Shown one piece after another: positions 11,225 through 19,840 of a DNA stretch of 64,000 nt. The DNA comes from VXPQ01 sp965117025. Lineage in GTDB: Bacteria > Bacteroidota > Rhodothermia > Rhodothermales > VXPQ01. Within the stretch, counting starts at the first letter, position 1; each line of letters opens with the position of its first letter. The stretch covers positions 2,542,001 to 2,606,000 of the forward strand of contig OZ220746.1 of the NCBI GenBank assembly GCA_965117025.1. Direction: 5' to 3'. The position numbers were made by a program, and so were the translations under genes. The notes beneath the pieces are model-generated. The model was not told where the DNA came from, did no database searches, and saw only the letters and a list, made by a program, of their open reading frames with translations.

Positions 11225-12334
11225 ATGCCTGACAAAGTTAAGGTTGCGGTTGTCGGACTCGGTTTTGGGGCCGAGTTCATCCCGATATATCAACGTCACC
11301 CCGACGCCGAATTGTGGGCTATTTGCAAGCGGGACGAAAAGGGCCTGAACGAAATTGGAGATCAATTCGGCGTAGCGCGCCGCTATACGGACCTGAAAGC
11401 GCTTCTTGCGGAGCCTGAAGTCGACGCCATTCACATCAACACCCCGATTGCGGCCCATGCCCCCATGTCCCTGGCCGCGCTGGAGGCAGGCAAGCATACG
11501 GCCTGCACCGTGCCTATGGCGACCACGGTGGACGAATGTCTCCGGATAGCCGAGGCCCGCCGCCGGAGCGGCAAGGTGTATATGATGATGGAAACGGCCA
11601 TCTATACCCGCGAATTCCTGTATGCCCTCGAACTTCTCGAGTCGGGGCGTCTGGGGAAAATACAGTTTCTGCGCGGCTCGCATCAGCAGAACATGGGCCT
11701 GCCCGGATGGCCGGCCTACTGGTACGGATTTCCGCCCATGCACTATGCTACGCACGCGGTCAGTCCGCTGCTGCTGCTTGCCGGAGCCCGCGCCGAATCC
11801 GTCGTGTGTTTCGGCTCCGGGCGCATCCAGGAAGATTACATCGAACCCTACGGTTCCCCGTTCGCCGTCGAGTCCGCGCTGGTGTCGATGGTGGATTCGG
11901 ACCTGTGCTGCGAGGTGACCCGGTCCCTCTTCAACACTATTCGGCAGTACCGGGAAAGCTTCGATGTATACGGCACGGAAAGCTCGTTCGAGTGGGAACA
12001 GACCATCGGCGACGGGCCCGTCGTATACTCCGGCTACGAAGATGCGGAGCGCATCGAGGTACCCGACTACGCCCACCTGCTCCCTGACGAGATCGCGCCC
12101 TTTACCACCGGCGGCGTCTACGACGACGAGCACGAGCACACCTCGTTCATTCAGGGAGGCGGGCACGGCGGGTCGCATCCCCATATGGTACACGAATTTC
12201 TTCGGGCGATTCTGGAAGACCGCGAGTCGGTCTCCGATGCGGCCCCTGCAGCCAACTGGACGATGACGGGCATTTGCGCCCACGAATCGGCGATGCAGGG
12301 TGGGCGGCGCATCGATATCCCCGAGGTTTCCTGA
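11225..12334 (+). CDS. Gfo/Idh/MocA family NAD(P)-dependent oxidoreductase
   Basis: 369 aa from the ATG at 11225 (M-P-D-K-V-K-V-A-V-V-G-L-G-F-G), which puts the Rossmann G-x-G-x-x-(G/A) at the N-terminus as usual. The sequence A-I-H-I-N-T-P then A-L-E-A-G-K-H matches the family, with the usual E-K-P replaced by V-P-M (T-A-C-T-V-P-M-A). The C-terminal half is the substrate domain with a His-rich stretch (G-G-G-H-G-G-S-H-P-H-M-V-H-E-F). Cytoplasmic. Followed 31 bases later by an MFS transporter and then a DUF1080 hydrolase, pointing to uptake and oxidation of a sugar, inositol or keto-glycoside. The missing Lys of E-K-P, often catalytic in this family, is worth noting. Confidence 0.85.
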   Translation: MPDKVKVAVVGLGFGAEFIPIYQRHPDAELWAICKRDEKGLNEIGDQFGVARRYTDLKALLAEPEVDAIHINTPIAAHAPMSLAALEAGKHTACTVPMATTVDECLRIAEARRRSGKVYMMMETAIYTREFLYALELLESGRLGKIQFLRGSHQQNMGLPGWPAYWYGFPPMHYATHAVSPLLLLAGARAESVVCFGSGRIQEDYIEPYGSPFAVESALVSMVDSDLCCEVTRSLFNTIRQYRESFDVYGTESSFEWEQTIGDGPVVYSGYEDAERIEVPDYAHLLPDEIAPFTTGGVYDDEHEHTSFIQGGGHGGSHPHMVHEFLRAILEDRESVSDAAPAANWTMTGICAHESAMQGGRRIDIPEVS

Positions 12335-12365
12335 ATTTCCCGTTCATTTATTCCGCAACACCATC

Positions 12366-13760
12366 ATGGTCAATAAAAACCGTCTTTTTGTAGGAAGCAT
12401 TATAGCGCTGGTCGCTACGTCTTTCGGCTTCGTTATTCGAGCTGGTCTTCTTGGTACATGGGGCGATGAGTTCAATCTGAGCCAGGAACAGGTAGGATGG
12501 ATTGCCGGGGCAGGGTTGCTGGGTTTCCCCATTACGATCATTCTGTTCAGTCTGATCATTGACAAGATCGGATACCATACCTCCATCCGCATTGCGTGTG
12601 CGGGGCACCTTCTCTCTGCGCTCGTGACGATATGCGCCGGACATATAGGCGACCCGTTCTGGGTGCTCTATATCGGCACGTTCATCCTGGCGCTGGCGAA
12701 CGGTATCGTGGAGGCCGTCATCAATCCGGCGGTGGCCACCTTGTATCCCGAGTCCAAGACGCACCACCTGAACATTCTGCATGCGGGGTGGCCGGGCGGT
12801 CTTGTGCTGGGCGGTATCCTGCTTATCGGGGTCGGCGATATCGGCTGGCGCTGGCAGGTGGCCTTCGTGATTCTGCCTACGCTGGTCTACGGCTGGATGC
12901 TGGTTCGGGAGACCTGGCCGGTGCAGGAACGCGTGGCCGCGGGCGTCGGGTACGGGGGCATGCTCAAGGCCATGTACCATCCCCTGTTTATCATCTTGCT
13001 CATAATCATGGTCCCCCTGGCCATTACCGAATTGGGTACGGACAGCTGGATTACAGCGCTGATGGAGAGCGTGTTGAGTAACACCCCGGTGCATCCGCTC
13101 TGGGTCCTGGTATATACCTCGGCTATTATGTTCGTCCTGCGGTTTTTCGCCGGGCCGATCGTTCACCGGATCAATCCGCTGGGCCTCCTCGCGTGCAGCG
13201 CCGCGATCGCCTGCATAGGACTCGTCCTGCTTTCGGAGGCGGGGTCGGCAATGCTTGCGGTATTTCTTGCTGCTACCTGCTATGGCCTTGGCAAGACCTT
13301 CTTCTGGCCGACGACGCTGGGCGTGGTTTCCGAGCGGTTTCCGCATGGCGGCGCCATGACGATCAACACGATCGCCGGCGTCGGCATGCTTGCAGCGGGG
13401 TTGCTGGGGAATCCGGTTCTTGGCTCTATCCAGGACCAGTTTATAGATAACGAGCTCCATGCTACGGCGCCTGAACTGGTCGAGCAGGTGCTTGAACCGG
13501 AAGGTTCCGGCTTGCTGGACGCACGTACTCTCAACGACGATGCAGTGGCGCTACTGTCTCAGGAAGATCAGGATCGCGTCCTCGCCGTGCAATCGGCCTC
13601 GAGCCAATCTGCGCTGCGGACCGTGGCGTGGCTTCCGGCCTTCATGTTCGTGTGCTACATACTCCTGATCCTGTACTTCCGCTCGAAGGGCGGGTACAAG
13701 GCCATCGAACTGAAGATGGAAGAAGAGACCGGCGGGGGCGAGGGACCGGCTGAAGTTTAG
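12366..13760 (+). CDS. Major facilitator superfamily (MFS) sugar-type transporter
   Basis: 464 aa from the ATG at 12366 with about 12 hydrophobic segments. The first halves show family features (G-V-x-x-G-x-I-D-K-I-G-Y loop between helices 2 and 3; F-I-L-A-L-A-N-G-I-V-E-A-V-I-N-P-A-V-A-T; W-R-W-Q-V-A-F). A soluble insert of about 60 residues precedes the last helix (L-D-A-R-T-L-N-D-D-A-V-A-L). Inner membrane. It sits between the oxidoreductase and the DUF1080 gene, so a sugar or keto-sugar substrate is likely (inference from context). Confidence 0.85.
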   Translation: MVNKNRLFVGSIIALVATSFGFVIRAGLLGTWGDEFNLSQEQVGWIAGAGLLGFPITIILFSLIIDKIGYHTSIRIACAGHLLSALVTICAGHIGDPFWVLYIGTFILALANGIVEAVINPAVATLYPESKTHHLNILHAGWPGGLVLGGILLIGVGDIGWRWQVAFVILPTLVYGWMLVRETWPVQERVAAGVGYGGMLKAMYHPLFIILLIIMVPLAITELGTDSWITALMESVLSNTPVHPLWVLVYTSAIMFVLRFFAGPIVHRINPLGLLACSAAIACIGLVLLSEAGSAMLAVFLAATCYGLGKTFFWPTTLGVVSERFPHGGAMTINTIAGVGMLAAGLLGNPVLGSIQDQFIDNELHATAPELVEQVLEPEGSGLLDARTLNDDAVALLSQEDQDRVLAVQSASSQSALRTVAWLPAFMFVCYILLILYFRSKGGYKAIELKMEEETGGGEGPAEV

Positions 13761-13812
13761 CGCCGGATTTCTGCGCGAACGCGTATGCATACATCCATTG
13801 CAATGAACGGTC

Positions 13813-13843
13813 GGAGCGCCGCCGGGAAACCCGGGGGCGCTCC
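13813..13843 (+). terminator. Strong GC hairpin after the MFS gene
   Basis: GGAGCGCCGCCGGG and CCCGGGGGCGCTCC pair at 13 of 14 positions around a three-base AAA loop, about 50 bases past the MFS stop. There is no U-tract, so it may attenuate or stabilise the transcript rather than fully terminate it before the DUF1080 gene. Confidence 0.6.
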
Positions 13844-13900
13844 GGCGTGTCTATGCGATAATCCGTGCAACAAATCATTTCTCATCATACCTCTGACACC

Positions 13901-14668
13901 ATGAAATCGACACGCTATGCACTTTCGCTCTGCATGATTCTATTGCTCGCGCTGTGCGCCGTACCCCGGACGGCCCATGCCCAGATGCAGGCCCCCGAGG
14001 GCTATACTACCATATTCAATGGGAAAAATCTCGACGGCTGGGTCATTCCCGAAGGCGACGGCGGTCACTGGAAGGTGGTCGATGGCGTGATCGACTATGA
14101 CGCAGAAAGCGAGGCCGAAGGAGACAAGAGCCTCTGGACCGAAAAGGATTATTGCGACTACACGCTCAAGATAGACTGGCGCCTCACCACCGTAGCGCCG
14201 TACACAAACCCCCGGGTACCGATCATTCTTGCCGATGGCACGCACAAGATGGATCAGGACGGCAATCCCATGGTGATGTCCGTGCCCGATTCCGATTCGG
14301 GTATTCTTCCGCGGGGTCACGGCAAGGCCCAGCACAACATATGGAACTGGCCGTACGGATCCGGGGAAGTCTATGGCTACCGCATGGATCGGAACCAGCC
14401 GCCGGAAGTGCGCCGGGCCGCCTTGCCGCTCGTCAATGCGGACAATGCCATCGGCGAATGGAACGCTTCGAAAATCGTCGTTCGTGGCAAGTTCATGACC
14501 ATCTGGATCAATGGCCAGCTTGTCATCGACCGCATTCACCTGAACGAAATTCCCGACTGCGGTCCCATCGGGTTGCAGCACCATGGCCACAAGAACGACG
14601 CCGGGGAATGGGTCAGCCCGCCCGCACTCGTACAGTTCCGTAATATCTACGTGAAGGAGCACCAGTAA
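13901..14668 (+). CDS. DUF1080 / 3-keto-disaccharide hydrolase-type secreted protein
   Basis: 255 aa from the ATG at 13901 with a signal peptide ending A-H-A-Q-M. The N-terminus G-Y-T-T-I-F-N-G-K-N-L-D-G-W and the later D-S-G-I-L-P-R-G, W-N and I-G-L-Q-H-H-G are the hallmark motifs of the DUF1080 (3-keto-disaccharide hydrolase) lectin-like fold. Periplasmic or surface. Together with the upstream oxidoreductase and transporter it suggests degradation of 3-keto glycosides or another oxidised sugar; exact substrate unknown. Confidence 0.85.
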   Translation: MKSTRYALSLCMILLLALCAVPRTAHAQMQAPEGYTTIFNGKNLDGWVIPEGDGGHWKVVDGVIDYDAESEAEGDKSLWTEKDYCDYTLKIDWRLTTVAPYTNPRVPIILADGTHKMDQDGNPMVMSVPDSDSGILPRGHGKAQHNIWNWPYGSGEVYGYRMDRNQPPEVRRAALPLVNADNAIGEWNASKIVVRGKFMTIWINGQLVIDRIHLNEIPDCGPIGLQHHGHKNDAGEWVSPPALVQFRNIYVKEHQ

Positions 14669-14783
14669 TCCCTGCGGAGCGGATCGGCAGCGCAGCCATA
14701 TTCCGTTTTGCTCTGGCGGCAGGCATGGCTTTACCGTACGACTATGAGCGGCGGGCAGGCCAGCGGGTCAGGTGGGCCGCCGC

Positions 14784-17700
14784 CTACCGCACGACCGTGA
14801 ACGACCGCATGGCGGAGAAATCTTCGCCCCGGATGCGCAGGATATAGAGGCCGCTCGCCAGGGCGCCCCCGTCCACGACAAGCGTTTCGATCGTTTCGGA
14901 AGCCACCGTGCCGTTCAGGATGCTGCGCACCTCGCGTCCGAGCATGTCGTATAGCGTGGCGCGGACATGCTGTGTTCTGCCGACCGTCAGATGGGTGCGG
15001 GATATTCCCTGCGTCGGATTGGGGTATGCCGCCGATAGATCGAACGTCCTGCCGTACAGTTCAGGGGGATCGGGCAGACGTTCGATCGGGTGTACGGTGA
15101 GGGTTCGCATGATCGTTCCCCAATGGGCCGGGTCGCTTCCGAGGCCGGCAACGTTTGTCCGGTACAATGCAGCCCCTCCGCCGTCCGCGCTTTCGGGCCA
15201 CGGTGCCATATCGGTCCAGGTTACCCGCTCTTCGAGTATTTCCGGGACGAACGACGGATCGTCCGCCGGGGGATCGTCCGGGCGGTTCAGTTCGATGGTT
15301 TCTCCTTCGTTTGCAAGGCGGCCTTCCCAGCCTCCGATCAGGCGCCGTCCGTCGTCCCAGCCGTACGCCAACCGAAGCGTGGCTTCATTTTCGGTTGCAA
15401 GGGCCGGGTCGAAGGCTGTTACGAACAAACTGTCCCCCGGTGCGAGCTGGAGTCCATCAGGGAACGTGAAGTCTACGCCGTGCCGCAAGGTCCATCCGGC
15501 CAGGTTTTCCGCGCTGTTGCCTGCGTTGTATAGCGCGACGTATTCGAGATTCGGGTTGTTGCCCGGGGGGTGATACATAATCTCCCGAAACACGATCTGT
15601 GCCGGTCGCGGTGCGCTGTTCGGACCGCCCAGCGTGGGTTCCTGCAAGGGCACAAAGGCATCGATTTCGCCCGGGGGCAGGCCGATCGTTTCCCCGGTGC
15701 GCGTGGCGCCGAAGGCGACTTCGTCGGCGAACAGGGCGGGATTCCCGTTCGCATCCGTGGCGACCAGTCGCACCTCATCCCCGTATGCGCTGCTCAAGGC
15801 GAAGCCATTTTCGGCGCCGGGGGCATTGAAGTCGTTCTCGTCAAAGACCACGTATCCGCCGGCCTCGATGGTCGTTCCATCGGGAATGCGATATTTGTCC
15901 AGGGGCGTGCCGTCACTCAAAAGCCACCCGCCGATGTCGATCGGCCGACTGGTGGGGTTGTGCAGCTCGATGGCGTCCACATCGGGGGGATCGCTGTGCG
16001 CAAGCAATTCATTGATGATCACGTCGCGGAAGGAGGCGCGCCCCGATGCGCCCGGCGATCCGCCGTATTCGACACTGGCCCGCCACGCTCCGGCACGGTC
16101 GATGTGGTCGGCGGCAGCGGGGTCCAGCGTCAGCGAACTGCCGCCGCCATCCGCTCTCGCCGGCCAGGCGTCGCCGTCATTGTATTCGACGTGAATCAGG
16201 CGCTCTCCGGCAGCATTGCTGAGCGTCAGGGCCTCGCCGCCGTTGCTGAGTCTTCCCGAGGCGTAACTGCCGGCCACATTCGCTCCCGGTCCGTATCGCA
16301 TGCGGAAAGCGTTCTCGTTGGCTGCCACGATGATTCGGGCGCCCGGCGCAAGCGTCTCTTCCCCGAAGGCGAAGGTAATGCCGTCGGTAAACGCCAGTCC
16401 GCCCAGCGCAGCCGGTGCGCTGGAAGGGTTGTGCAGTTCGATGAATTCAAAATCGTCGTTGTTGTCGAATCCCGCCGCGATTTCCGCGTCGGTGGGCTCC
16501 GTCGGGTTGTAGTGGATTTCCGAAATGACGAGTCGCGAAGAACCGGGGGAGGCGATGCCTGCAAAGTATTCAGCCTCTTCCAATGCCGACCAGATATCGT
16601 CGTCCGAGCGGACACGCGCCCGTATCCGGTTGTACCCGGAGAGGGCGATCCCCGTGCCGTCGTACGCCATGGCCGATCCGGAAAAATCCCCGCCGGGCAT
16701 ACGGGGATCGGCGCCGTCCAGCGTATAGAAAATGGTTCCGCCCGACGGAGTCTGCATGGTCAGCGTAAAGGGGTCGGACGATTCGCCTTCCGGGTGGCTG
16801 AACACGGGTGCATCCACGGCCGGATACAGAGGTGCTTCCACCCGGGCGTTGTGGGGTCTCCCGAATTCGTACCGGTAGGTTCTTCTGAGTTGTTCGAGGA
16901 TAATGGGAGTCCGCGTGGAGAGAAACCCGTTTTGCACGGAAGTCACTTCCTGGAGCCAGTCAGCGGGTGTGAAAGCCGGTTCTCTTTTGGAGTCTCCCCA
17001 CCGGGCCGATTCCGCAAGGATGATCGGGGTCACTTCGTCGACCCGACTTGTCCACCGGGTTATGGCCTCCGCCGCGGTCAATGCTCCGTTGCCGGACAGG
17101 TGACGCTGCGCAAGGTCCGCGAACCGGAGCCGGTATTCGTTCGACCCCATCAATTGCTGGTGAAGCCACTGCGGGTTGCTGCGCTGGAACTGGTCTCCTG
17201 CGGGAAAGGGCCCGGTCCGGTTGTGGCCGTCTCCGAACTGCGAGGTCGAAAAAAGGGAATGCTCGCTGTCGTGCGCAAACCAGGTGAAGCCCCGCTCGCC
17301 TCCGCGCTCCCGGATACCGAAGAAATTGTTGGTTCCGTTGAACGGCGTAATCGGCGAATCCGTGTTCCCGGTCCAGAAAATGATGAGCATATACTGGATC
17401 AGATTGTCCGCATCCAGCAGCACCGGGTAGTCGGGGTTGCGCGACCCGTCCGGGTTCAGCCCTTGCAGTTTCATGTACAGCGCGTCACGTTCCTCTTCTG
17501 CAGGCAGTGCGGCCAGCCGATTGGCTTCGTCGTAAAGAAAGCGCCAGTCGTCGAAGACCCCGGCCGTAACCTCTACATCATATCCTCCGTCGAGCCCGGC
17601 GGACTTGATGACATCGTAGTCGTCCGGATTGCCCCCGAGATAGGAAGCGCCGTGCCAGTGATCGGATCGTTCCTGGGTTTGAAAGAGCCCCCAGTACTGG

Positions 17701-19757
17701 CCGTTCAGGTACAAATGGTAGTAGCGGCTGCGGGTGTAGGGGACGCCCATGTCGCGCTGGGTATCCCGGGAGAACACCTCGCGAACCATCGTATTGGCCG
17801 GAGAGCCGTTGAACGACCACGAATAATTCTGGGAAGTGCGCAGGTCGAATTTGTCGAACTCGTCCACGCCCTCATCGCCGAAGAGTGCGTAGGAAAGGGT
17901 GCCCGGCCCGTATTCGCCCCGAAAATACAGGCGGAAGGCATGCTTGGGGTTCCCGTCGTTGCGGCTCCATCCTCCGCGGATGCGCACGCCTGCGTTGACC
18001 GCGAATCCGTCCCGATCTCCGTGCCGGGCACGGGGGCCGGGCTCGGGCGGGAAGTCCGGGGGATAGATGAGTTCGAGGGAGGCGGGCCGCTCCCAGTCCC
18101 GCCCGTAATTGAGCGCGTTGGAGTATATCCCCCGTGCGCCGTCAAAGAGGGAGTCGAACGGGAGTACGATAGAGAAGGAGGGAGCGGCCGTCAGCGCCGC
18201 CATCACGTCGTCTTCCTGTCCTTCGACGACATTCGGGTCCATCCCCATATCCACGTCGTTGCCGCCCCAGAATGCAGGCCATCCCTTTGCTACCATGTTT
18301 CCCTGCGATTGCCCGATCACGTCTTTCGGGAAGATGTACGTGCGTGTTACGCTGGCCGAGGGCGCCACGCCTTCCATGAAAGCGGCGGCGCGCACCACGG
18401 TCGTTTCGTCTATGTAAAGCGGTCCGGTGTAGGGCGTCCCGTTCTCTTCGGAGGGGTCCGAATTGTCCAGCGTGTAGCGGACGATGCTGCCGGGCGTTTC
18501 GGGAAACAGATACAGCGAGAACGGCTCTTCGAGAATAGCGCCCGCTGCGCTGAACGTGGGCGCCGTGAGGACATCGCTCATGCCCGGTACGTTGGGTCCG
18601 CCCGGCGTGGGCAGGTCGAACCAGGTATACCCCCCGTCGATCAAGCCGTAGGACACGTCGGGGCGTTGCTCCGGATATTCCGGTGTAAACTCGGATACGG
18701 GTTGTCCGTCCGGGTCGATGAGCGCAAGGTATTCGCCGCCGCGGGCAAGGCGGAAGTTGGTGTGAAACTCGGTCCGGGAAGCGAACGTGATTTCCGGGGC
18801 CGTTCCGCGGTACGCTGCCGGTCGCGTTTCCGTTTGCAGGGAAAGGAACGGGATGAGCGTAAGGTCCGAGGAGGTGGCGTTTGCATTGTGCACCTCGACA
18901 GCCAGTACGTTCACGCCTTCCCGAAGCAGGTCTTGCGGGTTCGATATGGCGAACGGCTCCGGCTCGCCGCCCTGATAGATCATCGCCTCGTGCAGGCCCG
19001 AAGCCGGGGTGTCGAAAGAGGGGATGCCCGAATTCATGAAGCTGCGGGCGATTTCCTGGCCGTTCAGGTACGCCACGAACCCGTCGTCATAGTCCATGTG
19101 CAACACGGCCTGAAGTACATCGCCCGGATTGTCCACCGTGAATTCGATGCGCGCGTACAGGGAGAGCAATTCTTCGATGTCCACCTCTGTCTGAATATCC
19201 GCACCCGCGCCATCCCGTTCGTATCCGAGCGCACTGATTCCCTCGTCCCATGCGCTGGCGTCGAATCCCGGCTCGTTCCAGTTGGCGGGGGGTTGTTCAG
19301 TGCCCGGAAAATAGCGAAACAGGTCGCCGCGCCGTACCACGCTGTTCCACACGCCTGCTCCGGGTTTCCGGTCCTTTCCGGAAGCGAACACGACGAAATA
19401 TTCGCCGGCGCTGAGCGTTTTTCCCGCAAATTTCCATTTATCGGGTTGCTCCTCGTTATCGGTGAGCCCCCATCCGCTGAGATCGATCGCCTGTCCGGTC
19501 GGGTTATACAGTTCGATCCAGTCCGAGGCGTCTCCGTCCTCGTCGTACAGCGTCACCGAGTTCGACGCCATGAATTCGTTTACGACCGGCGCTGCATCCT
19601 GTGCGGAAGCGGTTCCGAAAACAAACGGGAGCAGCACGACCTGTGCCGGGAATGCCCTCCGGAGGAACCGTCCGATCAGGGACCGTGGAGGTGAGTTTTT
19701 GGCAGATCTCAACAAATTGATTGCGTACACCGTATAATTCCGGGGGTATTTATACAA
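14784..19757 (-). CDS. Very large secreted CotH kinase / lamin-tail-domain protein with T9SS sorting domain
   Basis: 1657 aa. Signal peptide ends G-T-A-S-A-Q-D (about residue 52). In order: a lamin-tail domain (about 57-130, W-I-E-L-Y-N-P-T), a beta-sandwich module, a chitobiase-C-like segment (Y-T-L-D-N-S-D-P), a CotH kinase domain (about 550-950, R-I-R-G-G-W-S and Y-H-L-Y-L-N-G-Q-Y-W-G-L), a second chitobiase-C-like segment (Y-T-L-D-G-A-D-P), three more lamin-tail domains (F-I-E-L-H-N-P-S, A-I-E-L-H-N-P-T, Y-V-A-L-Y-N-A-G) and a type A T9SS C-terminal domain (A-Y-P-N-P-T-Q-G, L-Y-D-M-L-G-R-E-V). CotH proteins are atypical kinases in spore coats and secreted proteins; here the cargo is likely surface-anchored. 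The N-terminal 30 residues before the hydrophobic core are longer than usual, so the true start may be later. Confidence 0.85.
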   Translation of the reverse strand: MYKYPRNYTVYAINLLRSAKNSPPRSLIGRFLRRAFPAQVVLLPFVFGTASAQDAAPVVNEFMASNSVTLYDEDGDASDWIELYNPTGQAIDLSGWGLTDNEEQPDKWKFAGKTLSAGEYFVVFASGKDRKPGAGVWNSVVRRGDLFRYFPGTEQPPANWNEPGFDASAWDEGISALGYERDGAGADIQTEVDIEELLSLYARIEFTVDNPGDVLQAVLHMDYDDGFVAYLNGQEIARSFMNSGIPSFDTPASGLHEAMIYQGGEPEPFAISNPQDLLREGVNVLAVEVHNANATSSDLTLIPFLSLQTETRPAAYRGTAPEITFASRTEFHTNFRLARGGEYLALIDPDGQPVSEFTPEYPEQRPDVSYGLIDGGYTWFDLPTPGGPNVPGMSDVLTAPTFSAAGAILEEPFSLYLFPETPGSIVRYTLDNSDPSEENGTPYTGPLYIDETTVVRAAAFMEGVAPSASVTRTYIFPKDVIGQSQGNMVAKGWPAFWGGNDVDMGMDPNVVEGQEDDVMAALTAAPSFSIVLPFDSLFDGARGIYSNALNYGRDWERPASLELIYPPDFPPEPGPRARHGDRDGFAVNAGVRIRGGWSRNDGNPKHAFRLYFRGEYGPGTLSYALFGDEGVDEFDKFDLRTSQNYSWSFNGSPANTMVREVFSRDTQRDMGVPYTRSRYYHLYLNGQYWGLFQTQERSDHWHGASYLGGNPDDYDVIKSAGLDGGYDVEVTAGVFDDWRFLYDEANRLAALPAEEERDALYMKLQGLNPDGSRNPDYPVLLDADNLIQYMLIIFWTGNTDSPITPFNGTNNFFGIRERGGERGFTWFAHDSEHSLFSTSQFGDGHNRTGPFPAGDQFQRSNPQWLHQQLMGSNEYRLRFADLAQRHLSGNGALTAAEAITRWTSRVDEVTPIILAESARWGDSKREPAFTPADWLQEVTSVQNGFLSTRTPIILEQLRRTYRYEFGRPHNARVEAPLYPAVDAPVFSHPEGESSDPFTLTMQTPSGGTIFYTLDGADPRMPGGDFSGSAMAYDGTGIALSGYNRIRARVRSDDDIWSALEEAEYFAGIASPGSSRLVISEIHYNPTEPTDAEIAAGFDNNDDFEFIELHNPSSAPAALGGLAFTDGITFAFGEETLAPGARIIVAANENAFRMRYGPGANVAGSYASGRLSNGGEALTLSNAAGERLIHVEYNDGDAWPARADGGGSSLTLDPAAADHIDRAGAWRASVEYGGSPGASGRASFRDVIINELLAHSDPPDVDAIELHNPTSRPIDIGGWLLSDGTPLDKYRIPDGTTIEAGGYVVFDENDFNAPGAENGFALSSAYGDEVRLVATDANGNPALFADEVAFGATRTGETIGLPPGEIDAFVPLQEPTLGGPNSAPRPAQIVFREIMYHPPGNNPNLEYVALYNAGNSAENLAGWTLRHGVDFTFPDGLQLAPGDSLFVTAFDPALATENEATLRLAYGWDDGRRLIGGWEGRLANEGETIELNRPDDPPADDPSFVPEILEERVTWTDMAPWPESADGGGAALYRTNVAGLGSDPAHWGTIMRTLTVHPIERLPDPPELYGRTFDLSAAYPNPTQGISRTHLTVGRTQHVRATLYDMLGREVRSILNGTVASETIETLVVDGGALASGLYILRIRGEDFSAMRSFTVVR

Positions 19758-19840
19758 TATAAACAGAAATTCGCCCCGACAAGGTTGCCGGATTTTTTAC
19801 GCCCCCACAAGATAAGGGCCCTCACCCACGCCGTGATCCT

